Made by a program: the position numbers and the translations under genes. Source: Mesorhizobium hawassense (GTDB lineage: Bacteria > Pseudomonadota > Alphaproteobacteria > Rhizobiales > Rhizobiaceae). From it: a stretch of DNA of 64,000 nucleotides. Numbering within the stretch: the first letter of the stretch is position 1; every line of letters begins with the position of its first letter. Location: positions 124,001-188,000 of the forward strand of contig NZ_QMBP01000002.1 in assembly GCF_003289945.1 (NCBI RefSeq). Direction: 5' to 3'. This document shows positions 36,119-44,987 of this stretch, piece after piece. The notes beneath the pieces were generated by a model, which was not told the DNA's origin, made no database searches, and saw only the letters and a list, made by a program, of their open reading frames with translations.

Positions 36119-36385
36119 TCAGTTCCGGCAGTCGGGACTGACGGGGTCGTACATTCTGGGGCTGACCCCGAGGCACTTGGAGGTCGAAACCGTGCCCGTG
36201 CTCCCGTTCGATCCTGTCTGGATGGCGTCTACCAGACCGAATGATTGTGGAGTCTTGACCGCATCCGCGCCCCAAGTGTCGAAATCGCCGTTGTCGGCAC
36301 GAAGGCTGTGGACGCCAGCAAGTGCCAGCGAAGGCGCGGTCAGGGCAACAAATGCCGACGCCGCTATGATGTTGAGAGTCTTCAT
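36119..36385 (-). CDS. Small exported hypothetical protein
   Basis: The 88-residue precursor has a good signal peptide (MKTLNIIAASAFVALTAPSL, then ALAG). The mature part is about 64 residues with two cysteines (SKCLG and SPDCRN) that could form a disulfide. GAGGGAGAA lies just before the ATG. It has its own terminator-like hairpin. I recognise no family; small size and secretion suggest a periplasmic or extracellular factor. Confidence 0.65.
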   Translation of the reverse strand: MKTLNIIAASAFVALTAPSLALAGVHSLRADNGDFDTWGADAVKTPQSFGLVDAIQTGSNGSTGTVSTSKCLGVSPRMYDPVSPDCRN

Positions 36386-37035
36386 GATTATTCTCCCTCT
36401 GGTTGAGTTGGTGTGAGCATTGCTCGAATTGTTTGCTTAGGATCGAGCAAAGTCACTTTCTCACCCAACCGTGGGCCCAACGCTTCGTCGTCGTGAAGCG
36501 AACGTGAAATCGACAAGAATTATGCGCGAAACTGGGCCTCGGCCGTTTGGCTGCCGGGTCGCCCTGCTGGCCAGGCCTGCCGCTAGCTAAATCCCGCGAC
36601 CACCGGCGCCGCAACAACCCGTGCTGGAGGAATGGGATCGTGGGAACGTCGCGCCCGACCTAAAGCCGGTCGAGATCCAGTACCATGGCGGCTCCGCCGC
36701 CAGCCGACTTGCCATCCAGTCCGGCCGCGCAGATGGCTAATTCAGTTCCAACGCCATACGCCTCCGCCGCGAGCAGCAAGGCGAAGCTGGTCGCATCCGA
36801 GGACGCCTGGAACGCGACACCCGCTGTCCGACGTCGGCGAGGCGAGACTAGGTGCGCCTGGGGGGTTAATGGGATAGATCGTTTACCGGCTCCATCCGAG
36901 GGATACTGTCAGATCGCGTTGGACATTCGGAAGCGAGACAACCCAGTGCGAAGGCGCATCTATTCGCAAAAAAATGATGACTATCAATGTTTCTAGTGCA
37001 AAATATCCCAGGATCGATCACGGGGGGCAACGGCA
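36386..37035. other. 0.65-kb gap with a possible SnoaL-like relic
   Basis: No intact gene. The plus strand near 36757-36810 reads AKLVASEDAWNATP, like the first helix of DUF1348/SnoaL-like proteins (usual form KVRAAEDAWNTRDP). An open stretch before it (EEWDRGNVAPDLKPVEIQYH) ends in a stop at about 36740. Both are probably relics. Confidence 0.25.
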
Positions 37036-38409
37036 ATGAAGCTGAAAGCTATCGTCAGTGCATCCATACTGTTCTTTGTATCTCCCTCTATCGGCACTGC
37101 CCAGGAAGCGACTGGTTGTGCGTCTGGGACGCGCTGCCTAAAGGTTACAAAAGACGGAAAAGTTGACGCTGCGGGAACCTTTGTCGCTCAATGCAGCGGC
37201 CGGTTTCCTGATTTCATTGCGCCGCAGGCGCGCATCAATGGTTGGGCCGGCGAGCGGTTTCGTTTGTCCCAGAATTATCCGCCAGCAGATGCGGGTACAG
37301 ACGCGCCGTGGCGAACGATCGACTTCCGGACACCCGAGGGCGCCGATGCCTATGTTTTAGCGCTGCGGGACTATGCGTATGAAGGGATGATAGAAGCTGA
37401 TTTCCGGCCGGAAGCCAGCGCCGGACGCCGTTGGTATCACATGCCAATGATGAATTTTGGGTCGGGCAGCCGGGAATTCGTCCACGGATTAACCGAGGAG
37501 CGGCCAGTCACAGGGCCAGAATTGGGACTCAAGTCTGGCGTTCGAATCCGAGATTTTGCTGTTGGGTTCTACAATGCCGCTGCGGCGACCACTATTGCGA
37601 GGGTCTGGGCGGCCGATGACCCAAGTCTGGTCAACACTGCCTTCCCGCCCGGGTCGATGTCGTTCAAGGTCTTGTTCTCGACGGCCCAAGCTGCAGACTT
37701 TGCCGACGGTATCGACCGTCTTGCCGGCGCACCAACTTGGCAGATCTACGAAAATGGGCAGACCATTGACGTGCGACTGATGCAGATGGATGTCGCAGCA
37801 GCCGCGCCCGACACACAAACAGGTTGGGTGTTCGGTACCCTCGCCTATGATGCGAGCGCGGCGGACACTTCAACATGGCGGCGCATGCGCCCGGTTGGGC
37901 TGTCGTGGGGCAATGACGTGGGCGTCAAGCCTAGTGAAATAGCTGCTGGCACGAAGAAGCTCCAGGAAACGATAGTCAGTAGCCTTGCGCCGGCCTTTGC
38001 GGCCCAGCACCTCGGTTGGGCTGGACGAATGAATGGCCCTGTCGACAATCCTGTTTCTGGGTGCCTGAGTTGCCACGGCACTTCCCAATCTCCGCGCGCG
38101 CCGCTTATCCCAATGAATAGCTGCACCACCGAAGACCAGAAGCTGTTCTGGTTCCGCAACGTTCCAGGATCAGTTGCGTTTGGCCAGGTCGATCAGAGCA
38201 CCTGTCAACCGTCATCGTCCGGCAACCCTATGGCCGCCTTGGACTATTCGTTGCAAATGGCTGTCGCGGTGCAGAACGTCTTGCAATTTCGCGAGGTCAA
38301 TCCGTGCGCTGGGGCAGACCCAATGAGAACTCGGCTACTTCGTGTTTGGAAGGGTGATTTCGCCGTCGACGACCAGATCCCGCCGGAAAGCGACCGCATT
38401 CAGCGGTGA
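37036..38409 (+). CDS. Exported protein with one CxxCH heme-type motif
   Basis: The 457-residue precursor has a signal peptide (residues 1-22, ending GTAQ). The N-terminal 330 residues show no family I know. Then VSGCLSCHGTSQSP (near residue 341) gives a single CxxCH site suited to covalent heme c, followed by three or more further cysteines (SCTTED, STCQPS, NPCAG) that could pair. It is therefore likely a periplasmic cytochrome-like or surface redox protein. It lies 345 bases before the FAD oxidase gene in the same direction, making it a possible electron acceptor; this link is inference. Confidence 0.65.
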   Translation: MKLKAIVSASILFFVSPSIGTAQEATGCASGTRCLKVTKDGKVDAAGTFVAQCSGRFPDFIAPQARINGWAGERFRLSQNYPPADAGTDAPWRTIDFRTPEGADAYVLALRDYAYEGMIEADFRPEASAGRRWYHMPMMNFGSGSREFVHGLTEERPVTGPELGLKSGVRIRDFAVGFYNAAAATTIARVWAADDPSLVNTAFPPGSMSFKVLFSTAQAADFADGIDRLAGAPTWQIYENGQTIDVRLMQMDVAAAAPDTQTGWVFGTLAYDASAADTSTWRRMRPVGLSWGNDVGVKPSEIAAGTKKLQETIVSSLAPAFAAQHLGWAGRMNGPVDNPVSGCLSCHGTSQSPRAPLIPMNSCTTEDQKLFWFRNVPGSVAFGQVDQSTCQPSSSGNPMAALDYSLQMAVAVQNVLQFREVNPCAGADPMRTRLLRVWKGDFAVDDQIPPESDRIQR

Positions 38410-38754
38410 AGTGATTGATGTCGTGGCCTCGTGGCCGACAATGGGTCGACCACTTTCGCCCGTGGCCCTGAAAGCCGGATGTCTGCTTTCAGGAAACGGC
38501 GACGCTGATCTCAACGTTCGACGTTGAGGCGCAGAGCTGCCATGTGGTCTTTGGGCCGGAAGCGAAAGGTCAACTTGCCGCTGTCGAGAACGGAGAGCGG
38601 ACCTCAGCTCCACCAGCCAGCTTGCCTAGCATGTGAAACACCATCGCTTTTCGTAGCTGCGTTTGCCACCCCCACGATAATTTGCCTGATATCTAATATA
38701 AGCGCACACTAAGATAGGAGGAGGGGCCACAACAACAACATTGGGAGGAAAATC
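38410..38754. promoter_or_regulatory. Gap upstream of the FAD oxidase, with a degenerate repeat
   Basis: These 345 bases hold one copy of a dispersed repeat (38480-38580), and then the promoter and ribosome binding site (GGGAGG six bases before the ATG at 38755) of the FAD oxidase gene. Confidence 0.4.
38480..38580. repeat. Degenerate dispersed intergenic repeat, copy A
   Basis: Blocks such as CTGCTTTCAGGAAACGGC, GCTGATCT, GGCGCAGAGCTGCCATGT and CTTTGGGC match copy B at 40340-40437 in the same order and spacing. It resembles a non-coding sequence common between genes in rhizobia. Confidence 0.5.
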
Positions 38755-40194
38755 ATGGATGCTATGAGCTTCGCTACCCTCGATGGCGGGAAGACGACGA
38801 TCGAGGTCGCGGCCCTGGAGGCGCTCTCGGCGCAAGTCCGCGGCACAGTACTGCGGGAAGGAGACGCCGCCTACGATGACATCCGTGGCGTCTGGAATAG
38901 CATGATTGACCGGCGGCCAAAGCTGATTGTGCGTTGCGTCGGCGCCTCCGATGTTGTCGCGGGTGTGAATTTCGCCAGGGAAAATAGGCTTCTGGTCTCC
39001 GTGCGCGGTGGCGGCCACAACATCGCCGGCAGCGCAGTCTGCGATGGCGGCCTGATGATCGACCTGTCTTCGATGAAGTCGATACGGGTCGATCTCGCGG
39101 CAAGGCGAGCCTGGGTCGGACCGGGCGCTACGCTTGCCGATGTCGACCAGGAAACGCAGGCGTTCGGACTGGCGCTGCCGACCGGCATTAACTCGACCAC
39201 GGGTATCGCGGGCCTGACGCTGGGTGGCGGCTTCGGCTGGATCACCCGCAAATTTGGGCTGACCATCGACAATCTCATCTCCGCCGACGTGGTAACCGCC
39301 GACGGCCGGCTGCGACGCGCCAGCCATAGCGAAAATCCCGACTTGTTCTGGGCGTTGCGCGGTGGCGGGGGCAATTTCGGTATCGTCACGGCTTTCGAGT
39401 TTCAGCTGCATCAGTTCGGGCCGCAAGTGCTGTCGGGACTTGTCGTCCATCCCTTCGCCGATGCCGAAAAGGTGCTGCGCGAATATCGCAAGGCGCTCGA
39501 AACCGTGCCGGACGAACTGACCTGCTGGGTCGTTATGCGGCAGGCGCCGCCGCTGCCGTTCCTGCCGGACGAATGGCACGGCAAGGAGGTGCTGGTGTTG
39601 GCCATGTGCTATTGCGGCGACATCCAAGACGGCGAAAAAGCGACTCGGACGCTTCGCGCCATCGGCACGCCAATCGTCGATGTCGTCGGCCCCAATCCGT
39701 TCACAGGCTGGCAGCAGGCCTTCGACCCGCTGCTGGCGCCTGGCGCCCGCAACTATTGGAAGAGCCATGACTTCACCGAGCTTTCCGACAGCGCGGTCGA
39801 GATCACCACGGCGGCGATATCCCGGCTTCCGGGTCCCGAATGCGAAATATTCTTCGGCCATGTCGGCGGGGCGGCGGGGCGCGTCAAGGCGGATGAAACG
39901 GCGTTCCCACAGCGCAGTTCGCATTTCGTCATGAACGTCCACGCCCGCTGGCGGGAACCAGCAATGGATAGAGCCTGCATCGACTGGGCTCGCGGCATCT
40001 ATGAGGCAGCGAGGCCCTATGCCGCGGGCACGGCCTATGTGAACTTCATGCCGGAGGACGAGGTCGAACGGGTCGAAGCTGCGTATGGCGGCAACTATCA
40101 CCGGTTGCTGGAAATCAAGCAGCGCTACGACCCGCTAAACCTATTCCGCATGAACCAGAACCTGCGTCCGAGGGAGGGCTTGCGGGCCGCCTAA
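38755..40194 (+). CDS. FAD-binding oxidoreductase of the berberine-bridge-enzyme type
   Basis: The 479-residue protein has the PCMH-type FAD_binding_4 domain (residues about 45-215) with RGGGHNIAGSAV, whose His88 is the residue that often carries covalent FAD, and LTLGGGFGWITRKFGLTIDN. A C-terminal BBE motif (NYHRLLEIKQRYDPLNLFRM) follows. Such enzymes oxidise sugars, alcohols or aromatic side chains with O2. No second covalent-attachment cysteine is apparent and there is no signal peptide. The gene is flanked by two degenerate repeats. Confidence 0.92.
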   Translation: MDAMSFATLDGGKTTIEVAALEALSAQVRGTVLREGDAAYDDIRGVWNSMIDRRPKLIVRCVGASDVVAGVNFARENRLLVSVRGGGHNIAGSAVCDGGLMIDLSSMKSIRVDLAARRAWVGPGATLADVDQETQAFGLALPTGINSTTGIAGLTLGGGFGWITRKFGLTIDNLISADVVTADGRLRRASHSENPDLFWALRGGGGNFGIVTAFEFQLHQFGPQVLSGLVVHPFADAEKVLREYRKALETVPDELTCWVVMRQAPPLPFLPDEWHGKEVLVLAMCYCGDIQDGEKATRTLRAIGTPIVDVVGPNPFTGWQQAFDPLLAPGARNYWKSHDFTELSDSAVEITTAAISRLPGPECEIFFGHVGGAAGRVKADETAFPQRSSHFVMNVHARWREPAMDRACIDWARGIYEAARPYAAGTAYVNFMPEDEVERVEAAYGGNYHRLLEIKQRYDPLNLFRMNQNLRPREGLRAA

Positions 40195-40515
40195 TGGCAT
40201 CAAGCTGCAGGGGCGGCGCGTTCAGCCGCGCCTTCTCCTTGATCTCGCATTCGTAGGATTGAGAGAAACAGGCGTAAGCTTTCGCTGCGACAACAGGATC
40301 TTACATCCGACCGGCGCGACCTCTGCGCGCTCGCCTGCCGAGTCAGCTTTAGGGAACGGCAAAGCTGATCTATAGGACCGAGATGAAGTGCAAAGCGCCC
40401 ATGTCGGCTTTGGGCTGTAGGCTGCCTGTCAGCTTTCCCCATCTTCGCCCGCGCATCGCGTGTTCGGCTCTGTAGTAGCTGAGATCAAATAGTCGCCCGT
40501 GAACAATGAAGCTGG
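40195..40515. other. Gap between the FAD oxidase and the transposase, with a repeat
   Basis: The 321 bases hold repeat copy B (40340-40437) and no gene. The left end of the insertion sequence should be near 40500. Confidence 0.4.
40340..40437. repeat. Degenerate dispersed intergenic repeat, copy B
   Basis: CAGCTTTAGGGAACGGC, AGCTGATCT, TGCAAAGCGCCCATGT and GGCTTTGGGC follow the order seen in copy A at 38480-38580, on the same strand. By eye roughly two thirds of positions agree. Confidence 0.5.
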
Positions 40516-41904
40516 TCAGGCTGCGAGCGATTTCGGCCGGCTTTGAAGCGCGGCGAGGAGCAGCCACAAAAGCTGCCTGAACCAGTTGAGCAGCAGCGAG
40601 AAGTTGTAGCCGGCGGCGGCCAGGATGGCGTTGACGGCGTCGCCCTGCTCGCCGGCGAGGTAGTTGCGGTCCATCCGGTGCTCGGCCTTGATGTGGCCGA
40701 TCACGGGCTCGATCGCGGAGCGGCGGCGCATCTGCCGCTTGATGGCCGATGTGACGCGCCGCTTCTGGCCAGCGGTGAAGACCCTGAACTTGTGGCTCTC
40801 AGGTGCATTGTGGCCGCGGTATCCGGCGTCGGCGAGGATGCGGCCGATCTCGTTGCCGATGGTCTTCTCCATGTCGGGGATGATCGCTGCGAGCGTGTGG
40901 CCGTCATAAGGATTGCCCGGCAGTGCCTTCGCGTGCAGGGCGAACTGGCCACCTTTCGAGCGTTCGAGCGTGGTGGCGAGGGAGACCTTGACGCCGAACT
41001 CGTAGGGGGCATGCGCCTTGCCCTTGCCGATGCACTCGACCTCGGGCGCATGCAGGCTCCAGATCTTGCGGCCGCGCTGGCGCTGACGGTGCTCCAGAAC
41101 CGCTGAAGCCTGGTAGAGTGGCCACCTGAAGATCATCTCGAGCTCTTCTTGGCCGGCGATGTGGCGAGCGATGTCGCGAATGGTCCGGCTGAGATAGGTC
41201 TTGAGCTTGCGCAGCGCCCTGTTGGCCCGCTTGAACTGCTTGGCGTGCGCATAACGCTGGTGCTTGATCAGCGCCAGCTTGCCGACCCGCACATAGGTCT
41301 GGCGCAAATCCACACCCATCTGCTTGGCCAGCCGCACCAGCCGCTCGCGCGCCCGATGAATGAGCTTGGCGTCGGTCGGGAACATCACGTTCTTCGGCTG
41401 CACTGTCGTGTCGACGATCACCCGGCGCGTGTCGGCTGGCTTCATCGCCCCGCTCTTGATCGCAACCGCGAGGCTTTCCTGCAGTAGAGCCGTGATCGGC
41501 TCCTCGCCCATGCGCTGGCGCCAGCGCGTCATCGACGAGCGATCGAAGGGCAATTCGTGGCGCAAGAACTCTTCGCCAGTGAGATACTGGAAGTAGGGGT
41601 TCTCCACCCAGCGGGCGCACAGCTCCTCGTCCGACAGGTTGAAGGTGTGCTTCAGGATCGCAAGCCCCGCCATCAGCCGCGTCGGCAGCGGCGGCATGCC
41701 CGGTCCATCCGAATAGATCGCGCCGAACCGCTCTTCCAGCACCGGCCAGTCGATCGCCTGCGCCAGCCGCACCAGATCATGCTTCATGTTGATGATCTGA
41801 TCGAGCCTGGAGCGGAACAGGTCCTGCTCTCCCGTCTCGCGCTTCTCGCGTGGCCTGGACACCGCCGTCCCCTCGATTCGCCTCGCCTAAACGAGTGAAT
41901 CACG
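40499..41904 (-). mobile_element. IS5-family insertion sequence, approximate bounds
   Basis: The element is defined by its intact transposase. Candidate outer ends are CGTGA at 40499 and TCACG ending at 41904, but only five bases match as an inverted repeat and no target duplication is evident. The bounds are a guess. Confidence 0.4.
40516..41862 (-). CDS. IS5-family transposase
   Basis: The 448-residue transposase is intact. It has an N-terminal helix-rich domain (WVENPYFQYLTGEEFLRHEL, PFDRSSMTRWRQR) and a DDE catalytic core with the first Asp in VIVDTTVQPKNVMFPTDAKL, the second in ILADAGYRGHN and the Glu in RRRSAIEPVIGHIKAEHR. The start is GTG with GAGGGGA upstream. High GC and full length suggest recent arrival compared with the dead elements elsewhere in the window. 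Confidence 0.93.
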   Translation of the reverse strand: MSRPREKRETGEQDLFRSRLDQIINMKHDLVRLAQAIDWPVLEERFGAIYSDGPGMPPLPTRLMAGLAILKHTFNLSDEELCARWVENPYFQYLTGEEFLRHELPFDRSSMTRWRQRMGEEPITALLQESLAVAIKSGAMKPADTRRVIVDTTVQPKNVMFPTDAKLIHRARERLVRLAKQMGVDLRQTYVRVGKLALIKHQRYAHAKQFKRANRALRKLKTYLSRTIRDIARHIAGQEELEMIFRWPLYQASAVLEHRQRQRGRKIWSLHAPEVECIGKGKAHAPYEFGVKVSLATTLERSKGGQFALHAKALPGNPYDGHTLAAIIPDMEKTIGNEIGRILADAGYRGHNAPESHKFRVFTAGQKRRVTSAIKRQMRRRSAIEPVIGHIKAEHRMDRNYLAGEQGDAVNAILAAAGYNFSLLLNWFRQLLWLLLAALQSRPKSLAA

Positions 41905-42090
41905 CATTGGCGCACAATGGAATCGGCAAATCGAATTGCAAGAAAACAGCGGCCAAACACCGCAAATCCTGCAATGCCTAATCCACAATTTTCCTCAATC
42001 AGCGAGCCAGATCAATGGCTTGCCGATAGTTCACGGGCGACCAAATAAGGATTGAAGCACAAGCCGCAGCCAAGGAAATGAGGAGGGTTG

Positions 42091-42956
42091 CTAGAAGGCG
42101 GAGTTCGCCCGCCACAGACCTAACCCTAGATGGAAAAGATCGATTTGATCGGCGAAAGGCAAGGCCCGCAACCTTTCGAGTTTCAGACGCGCGGCCCTCG
42201 GATTGTAGTCGATGAGGGCAATGACAGCTCTCACGTCTTCGATCCTATCGGAAATGGCGAGACGTTGGATTTTCTGCTGTGCACCCTTGCTTAGCCCAGA
42301 TAATAAACCCAACCGAGCCTTTTGGCGGAGCTGCTTCTCCAGCTGACTGACGAACACAGGCAGAATGGTACGCATATCCTCGAAGTAGCGTCCGATCTGA
42401 TCTGCGACATCCTCGATGCCACCCTTGAGACCATATTGACCTCAATAAGCGCTGGAGCGAGACGGTCTCCCGAACCACGCCTGTTACCTGGCCAGTAGAC
42501 ACCGACCACATCGGTCCGGCCCCTTCCTTCCTCGCTGATCCCCTGCCGGTCCACCGCGATGTAGTCTGTGTTGAGCGTCTCCAGATTGTTAGCCCGAACC
42601 AGGAGCTGTTCGAATTCAATCTCCAGTCCGCGCGCGCCATGCTCAGCGATTCGCTGCTTAATGAAGGGCACGTTGTCCCTGCAGAAACTGGCTACCGACT
42701 CCGCAGTGGAGAACTTCAGCCCCCTCTGAGGCCAAAACTTTTCATGTGACTCAAACAGATAGGAGCCCTGTCTCGTCGGCCTGATACTGACGAGCCGCTG
42801 ACCCTTACAGTAAACGTCGAGAAGGTCACTTCTAATCTCGGCGATTAGGTCCCGATCGCGCTGAATCAGCTCGAGAAATGGCTTCAGTGGGCCGGCGAGG
42901 AGGTCGTCCTCAAAAGCCTTATCAAGAATGCGAGGTGGCCGAACGGCAATAGTCAC
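42091..42956 (-). pseudogene. Putative PD-(D/E)XK nuclease-like gene, frameshifted at the E-x-K motif
   Basis: The frame from GTG 42956 gives TIAVRPPRILDKAFEDDLL through RTDVVGVYWPGN and APALIEV. It then goes out of frame. The other frame resumes with GLKGGIEDVADQIGRYFEDM and runs to the stop at 42091. The joined product is about 288 residues. An acidic residue in GRTDVVG followed by ALIEVK is the D...E-x-K pattern of PD-(D/E)XK nucleases. The base loss (near 42433) falls in the codon for the expected lysine: GAG GTC AA, then TAT GGT. The gene may be a defence or repair nuclease that has been inactivated. The nuclease call is inference. Confidence 0.55.
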
Positions 42957-43029
42957 GACGTAGCCCCTGGCCAGAAGGAATTCAGCGCGCCAATTCGCAC
43001 TACGCTAGCAGCGGACAGGAGCAAGCCGC

Positions 43030-43842
43030 TTAAAACAGCTTGTTGCAATCGATCTCTTGGATACTGGTAATGGGGTGGACCTCCCAAAGTGTCGCACGCC
43101 ATATGTTCTTGCCAGCGATGGGCGTGTTCCTGGCCTCGCCCTGATGCGCGTCGTCCCAGAAAAGATCACCCTCAATCTCCAAGCAGGAGCCTTCATAATG
43201 CTTTAGGTTTCCATGGCTCCAATCCAGTCCATTCAGTCCGGCGATATACCGAAGGCGAGGAGTCACCTCAACGATCATCCGATTCTCAGGTTTGACGTTC
43301 TCTGCTGAGTTCGTGAGGGCCATATTGATGTGGGTATCAGTGTTCACGTCGTCGGTAGCATTGCAATTGCAACTTTCACCGTGTGAGCCGCCCGATTTGA
43401 AAACCTCCGAAAAATATCCCTGAATTCTCACGGCTGTCCCCACCTTGAAGCGGTCGTGGTCGTCGCCGGGAGCCAGTACATCTGTGAGAGTAACCTTCGT
43501 GTCTATGTCCATGTCGTTTGGAATTGCCCACTGGTTCTTCTCTTTGTTGGACTCTGCTTTGGCCGGCGTTTTCGCGCTCCCCTCGGGTGGACAATTGTTG
43601 AACGTGTCGATGCTTATATCCTGCGGCAACTGAAGCCGCTGCGTCTTTCGCATCGTCGCTTCAGGAATCAGAATCTTGTTCTGGACTGCCTGTGAGGCCG
43701 AGATCGGCAATTTCATAGGGCTTGCCTGGACTGGCATTCGCTCATCTTGATCCGTCTCATCTTCCTGCGCCCAAGCACTGCTAACTTGGCCCGACAGCAA
43801 TATCGCCGCTGTCACTAGGCATGATAACGAGTGTCGCGACAT
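43030..43842 (-). CDS. Exported hypothetical protein
   Basis: The 270-residue precursor has a signal peptide (residues 1-25, ending AWAQ) and a mature region with VGTAVRIQGYFSEVFKSGGS, ESCNCNATDD and CLEIEGDLFWDD, suggesting a beta-rich, perhaps OB-like domain. Three cysteines lie close together in ESCNCN and SCLEIE. GGGGGGA precedes the ATG. I do not recognise the family. Its neighbours are a frameshifted nuclease gene and a phage-like fragment, so it sits in accessory DNA. Confidence 0.65.
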   Translation of the reverse strand: MSRHSLSCLVTAAILLSGQVSSAWAQEDETDQDERMPVQASPMKLPISASQAVQNKILIPEATMRKTQRLQLPQDISIDTFNNCPPEGSAKTPAKAESNKEKNQWAIPNDMDIDTKVTLTDVLAPGDDHDRFKVGTAVRIQGYFSEVFKSGGSHGESCNCNATDDVNTDTHINMALTNSAENVKPENRMIVEVTPRLRYIAGLNGLDWSHGNLKHYEGSCLEIEGDLFWDDAHQGEARNTPIAGKNIWRATLWEVHPITSIQEIDCNKLF

Positions 43843-43995
43843 CAGATCCCCCCGTTGTGAAGTACTGAACAGCGTTCCAGTTAGCTTGCAAAGGTGTCTC
43901 GAATAACACCCTGATTCCTTAGCCGACCATCAAATAGCAGTGATATAGACACTACTGCTCGTAAAAGTCTGGTCATAAGGTCTCGACATTGTCAA

Positions 43996-44517
43996 TTAGG
44001 CCTTACTAATTTTTCTACCCGGATCGACAGATTTCGGTGTTAGAAATTGGGCGCTTTCCTCGGAGCTAACAGCGTGCAAGCCTTTTTCAATAACATGAAG
44101 GTCTGATTTCCTCAGACCCCGACAATCCTCCCGGTCCGAAGCCGTTGTCCATATGTGGTTTCCAGATGAAAGGCGGACTATCAGCAGATAGCCGGCATGG
44201 ATCGAACGAACCCGTTGCTCAACCATAATCAGTCGGAGCCGTCGATTGTGGACCTTGTGGCGCCACAAAATAGCGCCCAGGTTCATTTGATTTGGCAGAA
44301 GCTTGTCGATGAGCTCATTCCAGACCGACACGATGGAATCGACAATGCCATTGAAGGCGTCTACGGCGGCTTGCTGCCGGTCGCTGAAGGCTGCGACGAC
44401 GCTCTCCCATAGGCCCGTGGCGCCGTCGACAATCGATTGCCAAGCGCCGGCAGCCGTCTGTGACAAGGCGGCAGCGGCGCCGGCCTTGATATCCTCCCAG
44501 AAGACCCCAATCGCCAC
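43996..44517 (-). pseudogene. Phage tail tape-measure fragment fused to unrelated sequence
   Basis: The first 75 residues (AIGVFWEDIKAGAAAALSQT, AWQSIVDGATGLWESVVAAF, FNGIVDSIVSVWNELIDKLL) show the repeated helix-Trp pattern of tape-measure proteins. The same frame continues upstream as IPLAIATAAVAAGV to about 44560. A tape-measure gene is usually over 600 codons. From NQMNLGAILWRHK onward the sequence changes character (RLIMVEQRVRSIHAGYLLIV) and is probably a chance fusion. No other tail gene is nearby. Confidence 0.45.
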
Positions 44518-44987
44518 GCCGGCCGCTACGGCCGCGGTAGCGATGGCCAGGGGAATGTCTCCCTATGCCTGTCACCACGGCCGCTATTGTTGATCCAAGC
44601 AGCGTCCGCAGGGGCAAGCGAAGCATGCGCGATGACCTAGCCTTGCAGCACCGAGACAGGTCATCATGCGCAACACCGTAGAAAATATCGCATGCTCTCC
44701 GAGTGGGGGGAAAGGCGGTAGCGCTCTCCCGCTACCAGTCTCATCATAAGTCATTGAAATCATGGCTAAAACACGGGTTGATGGTAGCGCGTCCAAAGAA
44801 TCTTGAGTGATTTCAAAGGCTGAGGCCATACGTATCTGCACATTGTGCGCCGACGAACGTCGCAGACGCCGCCGGCTCCCCGACACCGGTAGTCAGCTTC
44901 GCGAGTGTCACAGCGACTGTCGGATATATCGCAAGACCGCGTCGGCCTGGTTGCTGCATATTGCGTGACTTTGTTTCGGCACGCCGC
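44518..44987. other. Gap with hairpin repeat copy 1
   Basis: No gene is supported in these 470 bases. A minus-strand frame (MASAFEITQDSLDALPSTRV, from about 44828) reads through the hairpin repeat and is unlikely to be real. Confidence 0.35.
44703..44737. repeat. 35-base direct repeat with hairpin, copy 1
   Basis: GTGGGGGGAAAGGC followed by the 7-bp stem GGTAGCG-CTCTCC-CGCTACC. It matches copy 2 at 54062-54096 at 33 of 35 positions in the same orientation, 9.36 kb apart. Read on the minus strand, the stem is followed by a short pyrimidine run, so it could act as a terminator. Confidence 0.75.

Noticed and set aside
31627..36385. S1/P1 nuclease, BTAD regulator and small secreted protein as a toxin-secretion island
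   Set aside because: No secretion apparatus, immunity gene or mobile-element ends tie them together; kept only as a regulatory question.
38626..40101. 491-codon open frame antisense to the FAD oxidase gene
   Set aside because: The plus-strand protein has clear FAD and BBE motifs; the antisense product has none and is a GC-rich shadow.
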